Shown here: piece by piece, positions 17,525 through 28,400 of the stretch | How the letters are laid out: each line of letters starts with the position of its first letter | How positions within the stretch are numbered: position 1 is the stretch's first letter | NCBI GenBank assembly: GCA_035944135.1 | Contig: DASZBM010000001.1 | Span: 186,001 to 250,000, forward strand | Direction: 5' to 3' | Length of the DNA stretch: 64,000 nt | DNA from: Acidobacteriaceae bacterium | Lineage (GTDB): Bacteria > Acidobacteriota > Terriglobia > Terriglobales > Acidobacteriaceae | The notes under the pieces: generated by a model | What the model saw: only the letters and a program-made list of their open reading frames with translations | Databases searched by the model: none | What the model was told of the DNA's origin: nothing | Translations under genes and position numbers: made by a program

Positions 17525-18310
17525 TCACGCGAGGATGACTTCGATGCCTCTGGCTTCCAGTTCCTGACGCAAGTCGGGATCGATCCCCGCATCTGTGATC
17601 AACACGTTCACTTCCGAGACTGGACACATGACTGCCGGGCTCACATGCCCCAGCTTCGACGAGTCTGCTACGACGATCACCTTCTTCGCATTGCGCAGCA
17701 TCGCGACCGAGACTGCAGCCTCGTCCCATTCAAGGGTAGTTAGCCCGCGCTGAAGATCGAAGCCCGTGACGGCAATGAACGCCTTGTCCATGTAGAAGTC
17801 GCTGAGAAATTCCACTGCTTGCTTTCCGGCTAGCGCAAACGTCCAGGCCCATGCAAGCGTTCCGCCGGTCAGCAGCGTTTTGATCGAGGGCTGGTTACAG
17901 AGTTCCATACCAATGTTCAACGCATTGGTGATGACAGTAATTCCCTTGCGGTGTCGCAGCGAGCGCCCCACTTGGGTCGTTGTAGTGCCGGCGGTCAGCC
18001 CGATGATGTCCTTTTCGCCGACCAATTCTGCCGCGGCAAGACCGATGCGACGCTTCGCCTCCGCCGCGCGCCGCTCACGCGACTGGAACGAAGTGTCGTG
18101 GCGGAACGGCTCATAGAGCAACGGCTCCACGAGCGCCGCTCCACCGTGCGTCCGCAGGATCAACCCGCGTTTCTCAAGGCGTGCTAGGTCGCGACGGATG
18201 CTCGGAGCCGACGTCGAAACTTCGTCAGACAGCTCTTTGACCGTAACCTCGCCGGCCCGGAGCAAAATCTTCATGATCTGATCGCCGCGCAAATCAATTT
18301 TTTTGGACAT
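17525..18310 (-). CDS. DeoR/GlpR-family transcriptional regulator
   Basis: The 261-residue protein has an N-terminal winged helix-turn-helix (residues ~8-60, VTVKELSDEVSTSAPSIRRD then LEKRGLILRTHGGA) and a C-terminal sugar-phosphate sensing domain with GLTAGTTTTQVGRSL and VVADSSKLG, typical of DeoR-type regulators. These usually repress sugar catabolic genes and respond to phosphorylated sugars. It is divergent from the receptor gene at 18697 across about 390 bp, so control of that receptor and of itself is plausible but inferred. The start at 18310 is the ATG that gives the normal N-terminus. Confidence 0.9.
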   Translation of the reverse strand: MSKKIDLRGDQIMKILLRAGEVTVKELSDEVSTSAPSIRRDLARLEKRGLILRTHGGAALVEPLLYEPFRHDTSFQSRERRAAEAKRRIGLAAAELVGEKDIIGLTAGTTTTQVGRSLRHRKGITVITNALNIGMELCNQPSIKTLLTGGTLAWAWTFALAGKQAVEFLSDFYMDKAFIAVTGFDLQRGLTTLEWDEAAVSVAMLRNAKKVIVVADSSKLGHVSPAVMCPVSEVNVLITDAGIDPDLRQELEARGIEVILA

Positions 18311-18583
18311 GGGATTGGAGAGTGTCGTCCAGCGGCCCGAACTTCGTCGGATTCTTTATATATCCGTGAGGGCGATTCTGATCAAATGCAACGAGAACAA
18401 TCACTGAGAATCGCCGAAAATACCCGCTTTGTTCCTTTTCACTTCCTTCCCTGAACGCTGAGTCTCGTCCCCAGACCAGCTTGTGTGCAAGAGACTTCGG
18501 GAGAGCAATCAATCTCGGTGAGCACATCGTGCTCCAGGTTTGCTTCACAGCTATCGACGCTCGTACCGTGAGCCAAACCTCCG

Positions 18584-18612
18584 TTGACACCAAATTGTTC
18601 CCCTCCTACAGT
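18584..18612 (+). promoter_or_regulatory. Sigma-70-type promoter of the receptor gene at 18697
   Basis: TTGACA at 18584-18589 and TACAGT at 18607-18612 are separated by 17 bp. The transcript would start near 18619, giving a leader of about 80 bases. It lies in the divergent region shared with the DeoR-type gene. Confidence 0.55.
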
Positions 18613-18696
18613 GAATACAATTCAGCCTGCACATCCCTTCGGACAGCACTTGGGCCAACCCGCACCTTCGCACCTTGGTTGATCTGGGGGTTAGCT

Positions 18697-21600
18697 ATGC
18701 GATTCAGCTTGATGGGGCTCTGTTGTCTTCGGAACTACAGGACACACGTTGAATCACGAGCTATAAAGACGTGCTCTTCGGTAGCCGCTTTCCTTCTTCT
18801 GGTTGCGTTCAGCCACGCCTCCTATGGGCAGGCTCGAGGAAGCTTCTCCGGGAACATTGTTGACAAGGCTGGAGCCGCTGTTCCAGGCGCTTCCGTCACG
18901 GTGACGGCACAGAGTACCGGGCTGGTTCGTACTGTGAAAACCGATGGCGCCGGACATTACGAAGCTCCGTTGCTTCCGGTCGACCGGTATGACGTACGTG
19001 TCGATGCAAGCGGCTTCCAGAGTACGGAAACGAAGGGTCTGCAGCTTCAGGTTGACGAGGCTCGTGAGCTCGATTTCAAGCTCAGTCCGGCAACGGTCGC
19101 GACCACAGTGGAGGTCTCAGGTGCTGCCGTCACCATCGAGACAGCCAACGCTTCTCTGGGACAGGTGGTCACTGCTCAGGAGGTGGCACAGCTTCCGCTG
19201 AATGGCCGCGATTTCGTTCAGCTCGCCACGCTCACGGCGGGCGCCACGGCCGAAACCAATCCCAACAGCTTTTTCACTTCAGGTAGCGACAGCGAGGTAG
19301 CTGCTCGCGGATCGTATTCGCTATCTGTGGGTGGGTCGCGTCCCAACAGCACCGACTGGTTGCTCGACGGTGTGGACAACAACGAGCTGACCGCAGGCGG
19401 CATCGGCGTGTTTTCCTCGATCGACGACATCCAGGAATTCAAAGTCCTCACCTACACCTACTCCGCCGAGTTTGGAACACGCGCTGGACCTACTGTTCTG
19501 GTCAGCACAAAATCGGGATCGAACAACTTCCATGGATCGCTCTTCGAGTTCGTCCGCAACACCGACCTCGACGCAAAAGGCGACTTTGACACGACAACCC
19601 CGAAGTTCAATTTGAATCAGTTTGGCGGCTCCATCGGAGGTCCGATCCAGCACAACAAGACGTTCTTCTTCGTGGACGCCGAACAAAAGTATCAGCGCGA
19701 GGGAATCACCTTCACCGGTCTGGTCCCTTCACTCGCCATGCGCGGCGGCGACTTCTCCGCCGATCCGTTCGGCAATCAGCTATCTGGAATCGGCGCTAGC
19801 TTTGTTCCCGTAATTGCGAACCCCAATATGGTCGGCGCAGCCAATCCGTACTTCCAATGCAACGCCAGCACCGGCAATCCCCTGCCCGCGAACGCCGACG
19901 GTAGCCAGCCCACGGGAGCCAACTGCAACAAGATCCCATCGAACCTGATCAACAGCGTTGGCCAGGCGATGATCAATATCTATCCTGCACCGAACGCCAA
20001 CAATGCCACCGCGGGATACAACTACGTGAACGAGCCGGTCCGCAGCCTGAACGAAACCAAATTCGATGTTCGGCTCGACGAGACACTCACCACCTCAGAC
20101 AACCTCTTTGCCCGCTTCAGTTATGACCAGGCGTTCTCTTTCGTGCCCGGTGGCGCACCCACTCTTGCCGAATCCAATCCCTTCGGCAGCAATGAAAACC
20201 TTATCAACCACGCACGAAACATCGGCCTCGGCTGGAGCCACGTATTCTCGCCCACCACACTCAACCAGGCGTCCTTCGGGTACGACCGCATCTTCGATTA
20301 CATCGCCTCGCTCGGTAACTTCACCTGCGAGTCGACCAAACTTGGAATTGCGAACGCCGATCTCGGCTGCTCCTCCGGCGGATCTCCAGTGTCCGGCGGC
20401 TCGTACAGCCAGGGTTTGGTTTCAACAGAATTCACCGGCGGCTATTGGGCTCTCGGCGATCGCGGCTACTCCCCATTTCAGGGCGGAACGAACATCTTCT
20501 CCTTCAAGGATGATCTCGACCTGATCCGCGGTAAGCACGACATACATGCCGGCATCGATCTCCGTGCCAATCAGATGAATGTCGGCACAGCAGCTTTCGG
20601 AGCCGGCTTCTGGCTCGTCGGTACGTTCGGAAACTTCACCGGCGTCGGTTCGGCCGCCGGCAATCCCGAGGCCGACTTCCTGATGGGGATTACGGGAGGG
20701 GCCATCCATGACCAGACATACGACGGCGCAGTCACCGGGCGCCGCTGGAAGATCATAAGGCCCTTCGTCGAGGATGACTGGCGCATCCTCCCGTCCCTCA
20801 CACTCAACCTCGGCCTTGCCTATGACATGACGACTCCCATCACCGAGATCCATAACCGGATGTCAGATTACATACCCTCGACCGGACAGCTTCTTATCGC
20901 CGGCCAGAACGGAGTCAGCAGATCGGCCGGCATCAATATGTACTGGGGCGCGTACGAGCCCCGCGTAGGCTTGGCCTGGAAAGTTTTGGGTAGCGACAAA
21001 ACAGTTCTCCGCGCGGGCTTCGGCATTTATCACGATTCGACTTGGAACCAGGGCGCGCAGGGCCTCTGGCAAAACCCGCCTAACCTCGGCGAGTCTGATC
21101 AATTCCCCACTACCTTCTCGGCGGGTTGCGCCTTTGCGACCTCATACTGCGCCGTCACTCTCGGTCAGACACCCGAGTTGAGTTTCAACCTCACCAGCGG
21201 CTTTACCCCGCTGCCCACGCCGCAGAACGCGAGCACATTCGTCGGCACGTTCGTCTACGAGCCCACCAACTTCCAGCCAGGCAGGGTTCACCAATACAAC
21301 GCCGACGTCGAACGCCAGCTGCCCGGCGATATTTTGCTCACCGCTGGCTATGCCGGTGCCGTTGGCGGCCACATCCTGGTAATTGGCAATGATCTAAACA
21401 CCAGCAGCCCCTCTGGTTGTGGAACCATTCCCGGCTATACGCTCGGCTGCCTGCCCGGCGGCGCGCCTTACATCTATCCCTACAACCCTCCGAACTTCAA
21501 CGCGATCCTGCTCTATGGCGATCCGGGCAAAACCCACTACAACTCACTGCAGGTGAAAGCTGAGACCAAGACGCCCAAGCACGGTCTTTACGCGCTCGTC

Positions 21601-22287
21601 GCTTACACCTACTCGCGCACCTACGACAACGGTCTATCCGACGGCCTGGGTTCGGAACTGAGCGCGCCGTATTTCCCACTACCCAACTGGCAAAATCTCG
21701 ATTGGTCACTGTCGCAGATCAACCTGGACCACAGCTTCACCGGCAGCATCATCTATGACCTTCCCATCGGCAAGGACAGAGCGTTCGGAAGCAACTGGAA
21801 CTCTGCGACCAACGCAATTCTCGGCAACTGGCAGGTCACGTTGATTGAAAGAATCTCCTCCGGTTTCCCCGTTCCGCTGATCGACAGCAATAACCAGTCG
21901 GGCACCACCTTCAACACCGGCGGTGACGATTTCAACTACAACCGGCCCAACCAGGTCGCCGGCTGCAATACGAATCCCTCAAATCACAGCCAGTACCGCT
22001 ATATCAATGCTGCTTGCTTTCCCGCCGCGCCTGCAGGCGAGCTAGGCAATGCCGCACGCGTCCCCGTTTCCGGACCCGATTTTGTTAACACTGACTTTTC
22101 GTTGATCAAACAATTTGCTTTGCCTCGGGAGGCCGGGTTGAACTTCCGCGCCGAGTTCTTCAACCTCTTCAATCACCCCCAGTACGGCTCGCCGATCGCC
22201 GACATCAATCAGGTGGGATTCGGCTCGGTGAATTCAACTGTCAACAATCCACGGCTCATTCAGCTGGCGTTGAAACTGACCTTCTGA
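18697..22287 (+). CDS. Oar-like TonB-dependent receptor
   Basis: I start this at the ATG at 18697, which has GGGGG 6 bases upstream and lies downstream of a good promoter. The open frame extends back to 18481 but would run through that promoter. The 1196 residues have an export signal (SVAAFLLLVAFSHASYGQA), a carboxypeptidase-regulatory domain (GSFSGNIVDKAGAAVPGASV), the linker ATVATTVEVSGAAVTIETA, a plug with TDWLLDGVDNNELTAGG and FKVLTYTYSAEFGTRAGP, and a barrel ending LALKLTF. The adjacent divergent DeoR-type regulator hints at a sugar ligand. It converges with the CAT-like gene, with 17 bp between the stops. Confidence 0.92.
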   Translation: MRFSLMGLCCLRNYRTHVESRAIKTCSSVAAFLLLVAFSHASYGQARGSFSGNIVDKAGAAVPGASVTVTAQSTGLVRTVKTDGAGHYEAPLLPVDRYDVRVDASGFQSTETKGLQLQVDEARELDFKLSPATVATTVEVSGAAVTIETANASLGQVVTAQEVAQLPLNGRDFVQLATLTAGATAETNPNSFFTSGSDSEVAARGSYSLSVGGSRPNSTDWLLDGVDNNELTAGGIGVFSSIDDIQEFKVLTYTYSAEFGTRAGPTVLVSTKSGSNNFHGSLFEFVRNTDLDAKGDFDTTTPKFNLNQFGGSIGGPIQHNKTFFFVDAEQKYQREGITFTGLVPSLAMRGGDFSADPFGNQLSGIGASFVPVIANPNMVGAANPYFQCNASTGNPLPANADGSQPTGANCNKIPSNLINSVGQAMINIYPAPNANNATAGYNYVNEPVRSLNETKFDVRLDETLTTSDNLFARFSYDQAFSFVPGGAPTLAESNPFGSNENLINHARNIGLGWSHVFSPTTLNQASFGYDRIFDYIASLGNFTCESTKLGIANADLGCSSGGSPVSGGSYSQGLVSTEFTGGYWALGDRGYSPFQGGTNIFSFKDDLDLIRGKHDIHAGIDLRANQMNVGTAAFGAGFWLVGTFGNFTGVGSAAGNPEADFLMGITGGAIHDQTYDGAVTGRRWKIIRPFVEDDWRILPSLTLNLGLAYDMTTPITEIHNRMSDYIPSTGQLLIAGQNGVSRSAGINMYWGAYEPRVGLAWKVLGSDKTVLRAGFGIYHDSTWNQGAQGLWQNPPNLGESDQFPTTFSAGCAFATSYCAVTLGQTPELSFNLTSGFTPLPTPQNASTFVGTFVYEPTNFQPGRVHQYNADVERQLPGDILLTAGYAGAVGGHILVIGNDLNTSSPSGCGTIPGYTLGCLPGGAPYIYPYNPPNFNAILLYGDPGKTHYNSLQVKAETKTPKHGLYALVAYTYSRTYDNGLSDGLGSELSAPYFPLPNWQNLDWSLSQINLDHSFTGSIIYDLPIGKDRAFGSNWNSATNAILGNWQVTLIERISSGFPVPLIDSNNQSGTTFNTGGDDFNYNRPNQVAGCNTNPSNHSQYRYINAACFPAAPAGELGNAARVPVSGPDFVNTDFSLIKQFALPREAGLNFRAEFFNLFNHPQYGSPIADINQVGFGSVNSTVNNPRLIQLALKLTF

Positions 22288-22304
22288 TCAGTCGCTCTTC
22301 TTCA

Positions 22305-22961
22305 TCACGCCGGCGAGATCGGCGTCGCGAGACAGCGCTCGAAATGCTCCACAAACTCAGCCACATGAGAGCCATCCACTAGTCCGTGGTGTACGTGAAT
22401 CGAAACAGGCATCGTGCAGCGGCCACCAGCTTCCGTGATCTTCCCGAAAGTAATCTTCGGCGCCGAGTCGCGCCGGACGACGTCCGTCGCATGCGAGATC
22501 GACGTAAAGTCGAACCATGGCAGAACCGAATAACGGATCAGGTTCTGCTCCGGATAACGCTCGAGATCACGTCTGCTCTTAACTCGATCTATCGCCGCAG
22601 AAGACTCACTCACAAATTCGATCAGATCCTGGTAATAGGGATGATGAGCGAATCCGATCGTTCCATTGGGCCGTCCCACCGCACTCCCACCATGAATCAC
22701 GTCGTAGATCCAAACTGAACCATCGACTACCCGCGTTTTGAAGTTCTCAACCTGCTGAGCTGCCACCAACGATCGATGCATAAGCGAGAGGAACACAGAC
22801 CGCCCGTGATCTTTGGCGTACCGGAATGTCTCCGTGCAATCGATGCGTAAGCAAACGCCATGATAGGGTTCGCTGAAGTTATTGAAGAATTCGAAGAGCG
22901 GCCGCCGCTCCCACGTCTCCAAATCAATCTTGATCGCATCGGTCGTGAGTGTCTGTTTCAT
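22305..22961 (-). CDS. Chloramphenicol acetyltransferase-like protein
   Basis: The 218 residues match the CAT family in length and order: WERRPLFEFFNNF near the N-terminus (the family's substrate-pocket start), then the active-site motif HVHHGLVDGSHV, with His192 as catalytic base and Asp196 as the structural partner. CAT enzymes transfer acetyl from acetyl-CoA to the chloramphenicol 3-hydroxyl as trimers. Chromosomal homologues in environmental bacteria may use other acceptors, so resistance should not be assumed. There are no mobile-element genes beside it. It is transcribed alone. Confidence 0.85.
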   Translation of the reverse strand: MKQTLTTDAIKIDLETWERRPLFEFFNNFSEPYHGVCLRIDCTETFRYAKDHGRSVFLSLMHRSLVAAQQVENFKTRVVDGSVWIYDVIHGGSAVGRPNGTIGFAHHPYYQDLIEFVSESSAAIDRVKSRRDLERYPEQNLIRYSVLPWFDFTSISHATDVVRRDSAPKITFGKITEAGGRCTMPVSIHVHHGLVDGSHVAEFVEHFERCLATPISPA

Positions 22962-23080
22962 CCGTCACGAAGAACATTCAGCGTAGAGCGAACTCCTGAA
23001 GCCCGAATGTAACGCGGCCAGGGAAGCTCTCACACAGTCTACCTTCGCTGCCGCCAGAGGCACACAACCGACACCCAACG

Positions 23081-23234
23081 AGGTCGGCAGTATCATAGCG
23101 ACCGTCGGAGAACTCTCTGGCCTTCCGGAAAGATCGACAAGCTCAACAATTTATCCGCCGACAGCTTCTACTCCGTACTCGAAGGTCAGGGGATCGTTCC
23201 ACCCGAGCGCATTCGCCCCTCCAAGAAGCAGTAA
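23081..23234 (+). pseudogene. Remnant of a protein-coding gene (C-terminal end)
   Basis: One plus-strand frame reads GKIDKLNNLSADSFYSVLEG then QGIVPPERIRPSKKQ and a stop at 23232-23234. This is protein-like in composition, but there is no start. Immediately upstream another frame reads EVGSIIATVGELSGLP, so a single frameshift near 23125 would join them into one C-terminus. Nothing coding is seen further upstream before the CAT-like gene. I do not recognise the family. It looks like the tail of a gene lost when the neighbouring region was rearranged. Confidence 0.4.
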
Positions 23235-23246
23235 TCTGTTCAGCAG

Positions 23247-25310
23247 TCACGGCCGTTTAGCCGTCGCCGCCGCGCTTCCGCTGAGTGCGGCATACATCTG
23301 CAGTTGTTTCTCTGCATCAGCCGTCCGATGAGCCGCGGTATAAGCTTCCGCCAGCGCGTGATGAAACTCTTTATTATTCGGCGACAGCCGCACCGCGGCC
23401 TCAAGCTCCGGAATCGCCTGCGCCGAATTGCCCCCAGCCAGCTCTATTCTGCCGAGATCATAGTGCGCCTCGCCATCCTGCGGACTTAGCTTAATCGCAG
23501 CCGCAAGCTCCTCAACCGCGCGCCTGGAATCTCCTTGCCGATCAAATGCCTCTCCTAACGCGCGATGAACATCCACAACATCGGAGTGGGCTCGCTCGAT
23601 CGCGAGCAGCCTTTCTGTGCCCGCACCAATCTCTCCACTCTCCACAAGCGACTCCGCATACGCATATTCCACCTGCACCGCAAGATCTGTCCGCTGCATT
23701 ACTGGCTTCAGCGTCTCAACACAGTCGGGATACTTGCCGGACAAAAATTGACTTAGACCCAGCACACTCCTTCCGCCAACATCATCCGGGTGCGATTTGA
23801 CATAACGCGACAGCGGCGCAATCGCAGTAGCATACTGGCCCCCTGCAAACGCCGCTCGTCCCCAGTTATAGTCGAGCCCCTCAAGCGATGGGTCCCACTC
23901 CGATGCGCGCTCAAAGTAAGTCGACGCGGAGGAATAATCATTGTTCGTCGCGGCGATAGCACCTAAATTGTTGTAACTATCAGCCACCGCAGGTTTCACC
24001 TTCTCCCGCATTGCTTCGACCCTCCGCAGCGCGGCCTGATCTTCTCTTCCCGCGGTCACAACCGCTGATGCAGCCGCAGATGTGTCCTCTGCTCCCGCTG
24101 TATCCATCAGTCCCGAGAGCTTGCTCTTGTCCTGCGCCAGAGTTCTGTCGGCCAGGTCTCGCTCAATCAGCATCTCCGCATGCGCCGCGTCCCGCTCTCC
24201 CTTCTTCATCAGAATTCTTCCCAGCACATAATGGGCCTTCTGCACCTGGTATCGATTCCGCGAAATATCTGTCGTTAGAGCAATGCTTTTCCGTAGCGCA
24301 CCCTCCGCCTCATCCAGGCGATTCGTGTCAAAGTACATTTGCCCCAGATACAGATAAGCGTCGGGACTTTGCGGATCAAGCGAGATTGACTTCTTCAGAT
24401 ATCCCTCCGCCTCAGCGTAATTTCCCCGAGTTACAGCAATCTTTCCCAGTGCCGCATAAGTCACAGGATCCCGAGGAGAATTAACTAACTCTTTATTTAG
24501 TTCCGCCTCTGCGCTACCCAGAGGATCGTTTTCATTTCCCGTTGCAAGCAACACCGCAGCCAGCAAATAATGCGCTCCCGGCAGACGCGGGTTCTCCTCG
24601 ATCGCTCGTCGGAATTCCGCAACCGCTCTCGGCTGAAAGTCCGAATCGCCATACGCGCGCCCGAACGCCAGATGAATCTCCGCCGTATCCCCGAACGACC
24701 GCTCCATCTCGTCGAAAATCTGCACCGCACATTTTTCGTCATCGAGATCAAGACACGCGACCGCCAGGTCATAGCCGTTCGCGAAGGTTGGATCGAGCGC
24801 CACCGCCGTCTCCAACTCCTTCCGCGCCTGCTGATCCAGATTCAGCTTCAGCAGGGCGCGCCCAAGCAGCTGGTGCGCCTCTGCAAGCCGCGCACGATTC
24901 TCTGGATACTTCTCCACGAACTCCGACGCCAGCGTCCTCGCGTGAACAAAATCGCCGGACTTCAACGCCGCGCGCGCGTAGTCCAGAAGTAATGTGGGAG
25001 AGTTCGGCTCGAGCGCACGGGCCTCGTCAAACATCGGCGCGGCACGCGCGTAATCAGGCACCATCGCGTACCCAACCGCCAGTTCGCCGAGTGCGTCACC
25101 AAGAAACGCCCTGTATTGATCCGCGGCCTCAGTCAGCCTGCCGGCTCGTTGAAACGCCTGCGCTTGATCAAATCGTGTCTGCAAGCTTTGCTGCTTGCCC
25201 GAGTCCGGCTCGCCAGTCTGCCCCAAAAAATCTGCAGCAAAGATCAGCGCAAGACACACACACGCAAGCCATGCTCGGAGACACAGGATAGAGTCCCGGT
25301 TCGATGGCAT
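23247..25310 (-). CDS. Secreted tetratricopeptide-repeat protein
   Basis: After the ATG at 25310 (GAGGGCGG just upstream; an earlier in-frame start at 25379 is less likely) comes a signal peptide (WLACVCLALIFAADFLGQ). About 16 TPR units follow, filling most of 687 residues, for example AYLYLGQMYFDTNRLDEAEG and GEAHYDLGRIELAGGNSAQA. Residues ~400-450 form a non-repeat Ala/Asp-rich insert. TPR arrays bind other proteins. Export suggests a periplasmic scaffold, as in many acidobacterial proteins of this type. No enzymatic domain is seen. Confidence 0.85.
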   Translation of the reverse strand: MPSNRDSILCLRAWLACVCLALIFAADFLGQTGEPDSGKQQSLQTRFDQAQAFQRAGRLTEAADQYRAFLGDALGELAVGYAMVPDYARAAPMFDEARALEPNSPTLLLDYARAALKSGDFVHARTLASEFVEKYPENRARLAEAHQLLGRALLKLNLDQQARKELETAVALDPTFANGYDLAVACLDLDDEKCAVQIFDEMERSFGDTAEIHLAFGRAYGDSDFQPRAVAEFRRAIEENPRLPGAHYLLAAVLLATGNENDPLGSAEAELNKELVNSPRDPVTYAALGKIAVTRGNYAEAEGYLKKSISLDPQSPDAYLYLGQMYFDTNRLDEAEGALRKSIALTTDISRNRYQVQKAHYVLGRILMKKGERDAAHAEMLIERDLADRTLAQDKSKLSGLMDTAGAEDTSAAASAVVTAGREDQAALRRVEAMREKVKPAVADSYNNLGAIAATNNDYSSASTYFERASEWDPSLEGLDYNWGRAAFAGGQYATAIAPLSRYVKSHPDDVGGRSVLGLSQFLSGKYPDCVETLKPVMQRTDLAVQVEYAYAESLVESGEIGAGTERLLAIERAHSDVVDVHRALGEAFDRQGDSRRAVEELAAAIKLSPQDGEAHYDLGRIELAGGNSAQAIPELEAAVRLSPNNKEFHHALAEAYTAAHRTADAEKQLQMYAALSGSAAATAKRP

Positions 25311-25385
25311 ACCGCCCTCGATCTGAAATCCTATCGCATCAGGCACACTTCTATTCTCGAACCCCTGCTGAACCATCATGCATGC

Positions 25386-25426
25386 GAAAGAAAATACGGA
25401 AGGTGAGCGATTACCCTCACCTTCCG
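25386..25426 (-). terminator. Rho-independent terminator of the receptor gene ending at 25440
   Basis: CGGAAGGTGAG pairs perfectly with CTCACCTTCCG (11 bp, 8-base loop). On the minus strand the stem is followed by TATTTTCTTTC. It lies 13 bp past the stop. Confidence 0.85.
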
Positions 25427-25439
25427 TTGGAGGAGGCTG

Positions 25440-28400
25440 CTAGAAGAAATACTTCACATTCAATTCGATAATCCGCTGGTACGGAGCCTGAGACTTGGTG
25501 TCCATCACGCCGAACTTGGTGGTGTCATAGTTCTTCGTGATTGCCTTCGATGCGTAGTCGACCTTGTACAACAGCGTGAGCGGCGTAAGCGTGCTGTACT
25601 GCGGCAGCGGATGGTTAATCCAGTTGAACGCGCTGATCCGGAACTGGATCTGGTTATTCTCGTGGATTGCGAACGACCTATACAGCGCAAGGTCGTTGTT
25701 GAAGTACGCGGCCATGCTCATGTACGGGTAGTTCTGTCCGCCCTGCTGACCGATCGCCGGCGCGTTGAAGCAGTTGCCGTTGACGCGCTGGTAGGTCTTC
25801 AGGTTTTGCGTTGGATTGCAGGTGAGGACAGGCATGATGGGCAATGGAGCATCGGTACCAAAGTAAGTGGCGGAGCCGATCCCGGTACCGACGCCTTCTG
25901 CGGCTGTGAGGGAGTTTCCGTTGGCGTCCACGGGCTGATTGACGTAGGTGAGCCCGAGCCCGAAGTTCGGAACTCCGTTGCCGAGGAAGGACGGAATATA
26001 GCCGCCCGCCTGCCAGGTCGAGATACCAGAGATGGTCCAGCCGCCCAGAGTCCCGTTGATGAACTCATTGAAGGCGTGGATCTTTCCGGTGGAGTAGAAG
26101 TAGCTGGCGTTGAAAACGAAGGGCCGGTCCACAGACGCCGGTCCGTAGTTCAGGCGAACGTTATACGGATTCTCCTGAAGACTGGTCGCCAGGGTCTTCG
26201 ACCAGGTTCCGTTGATGTTGTAGCCAAGGTGTCCCGTGTTCTTCGACCAGGAGACCTGCAACGCGTTGTAGTTGGTGTAGTCCAGCCCCTGATTCATGTA
26301 CACGTTATTGGTTCCGTAGGCATAACCGTACGGGTGATAGTCACCGAGCTGGTTGTTGGTCGCGATATAGCACCCAGTTGCGACTTTGGTAACGGAATCG
26401 ATGGTGCACGTACCAGGAGTCGGATTCTTGGTGACGTTCTCCGGATTCGTGGCGGTGATGCCGGTGTACGGGTCCGGGTTGAACAGCGCGCCGATGGGAG
26501 TCTTGTTCTGGTCAGCGAGAGCAGAGAAGTTGCTGCCTTCAATGCCTTCGCTGTTATCGGAGAGCTGGTGAGTCTGGCTGCCGACGTAACCGATCTCCAG
26601 AAGCGAGTTCCACTTCAACCGGCGGTCAATCGTCAGGTTGTAGGACATCGAGATGGGCTGGCTATAATCGCTGGGATCAAGACCGGTCTGGGAGCCGGAG
26701 CAGGTTGCCGGCTGGTTGTGAGAGCAAGGAATACCAACCGGCGGAGCCGAGGCGTTCGGCGGCGCGAGCTTGCTGATCTCCGATAGCATCACGTCCTTGC
26801 CGCCTGGCAGGTTATAACCGAGCACGTGCTGGGCAGTAACCAGGGCCGCCGCTACGTCGTTGGTCTGTGTCACCCAGCGGTAATAGCCAATGCCGCCGCG
26901 GAGAACAGTGTTGCCGTTGCCCTGCAGATCATACGCCACTCCGAAACGCGGATTAACATAAACCGGTCGGTTTGGCTGTCCACTTAGAGGAACGCCCTCA
27001 TCGATAGCATGCCAGTAGAAGCCCGGCGCGTATTTGCCGGAATTGTAGTCGGAGAGCACGCGGTCAGGATAGAAAACAGCCATACCGATGCCTCCACGGT
27101 CGTACCAGTGCGTGTCGTGCTCGAAACGGAGACCGAGATCGAGTGTCAGCCGGCTTGTCGTCCTCCAGTGGTCCTGCACGAACAGTGCATTGGATTGATA
27201 GGCCGTATCAGCGATCGGTGAAGCATTGTTTTCGCTGTAATTGGAGGCGATGCCCATCACGAAGTTGGCGGTGGGGTTGTGTGGCGAGCCGATCAGGTTG
27301 CCGGTGATCACGTCCGGATTCTGGCCACCGAACGAGAGATTGCCATCCTGATACGTAGAGAAGGTGCTCTGGTAGTTGTCGGTGTTCTGCGCGAAGGCTC
27401 CGAACTTGACGGTGTGTTTGCCCCACACCTTGGTGAAGGTGTCAGCGAACTGCGGAGCCTGCTTCTTGACCGCGTACTTGCCCGGAGGGTTCTCGAAGAT
27501 TGATGCCTGCGAGAAGTCAGGGAAAGTCTCGTTTCCAGCGCTGCTATAGGCGGGAATCGCGATGGACGAGGTCTGGTAGATCTTCCCATACGTGTATCCC
27601 AGATTGGCGCGAGACGCGGCTGCCGGATTCGGTTGAACGAACGGGAAGCTGCCGTAAGCCCATGCGGCCATCAGGTCGTTAGTCGCTGAGGCGCTGAAGC
27701 TGTGGACGAAGTGTCCGGCGATGGTCTTGCCGTCGAAGGACTGCGTTTCGCCGCCGCCCGGATACGGGATGGCGTTGCCTGGAGTCCAGTAAAGATGGGC
27801 GCCGTTGCCCGAAGCAAGGTCAGAGTTATACGCCTGCGAGTACGTGCCATAGATCTTCGTGTTTTCGCCGAGCTGGTAGTCGAGACGAACTCGATACAGC
27901 CAGCCATTATTAATGTTGACGATCGGCTGATAGTAGTTGACGCCGCCCGGGCTGGTGGCCGGGTTGGCGTTCGCCTTGGGCCAGATCTTCGCAAGCGCAG
28001 CAGCACCCGGGTCGACGAACTGGGACGGAATCTTCTGGCCTACGTCTCCGCCGCCGCTCCCGTAGGCTGCCAGCGCGCTGGACGCAACGGCATGGCTGCC
28101 GTCAGGATAGATGGTGCCACCGAGATCGCTGCACCAGGGACCCTGCGGATAGCTGGAGGTTGGCGTGGGGAAGAAGCCGTTCGGGCAGAGCGCCAGGTTG
28201 TCAGGATTGTCCGTCGAGAAGTCGCCCGCCATCATCTCCGGTGTCGGGATGTAGGACGTGAGTTTGTTCGCATTGCCCTGGTTCTGGAGGAGCCGCTCAT
28301 ACCCGCCCCAGAAGAAGAAATGCTTGTGGGTGAAGGGAACTGGCCCGCCGAAGTTGCCTCCGGGGTAGTAGTAGTGCTGCGGTCCCTGCGGGACGCCTTG

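Noticed and set aside
18481-18696. 72-codon N-terminal extension of the receptor at 18697
   Set aside because: It would place coding sequence over a strong promoter, and the export signal begins after 18697.
22305-22961. Acquired antibiotic-resistance cassette
   Set aside because: The CAT-like gene has no integron, transposase or insertion sequence beside it, so a chromosomal housekeeping homologue is more likely.
25611-26786. 391-codon plus-strand frame opposite a TonB receptor
   Set aside because: Low-complexity Val/Arg-rich translation without domains. The minus-strand receptor explains the region.
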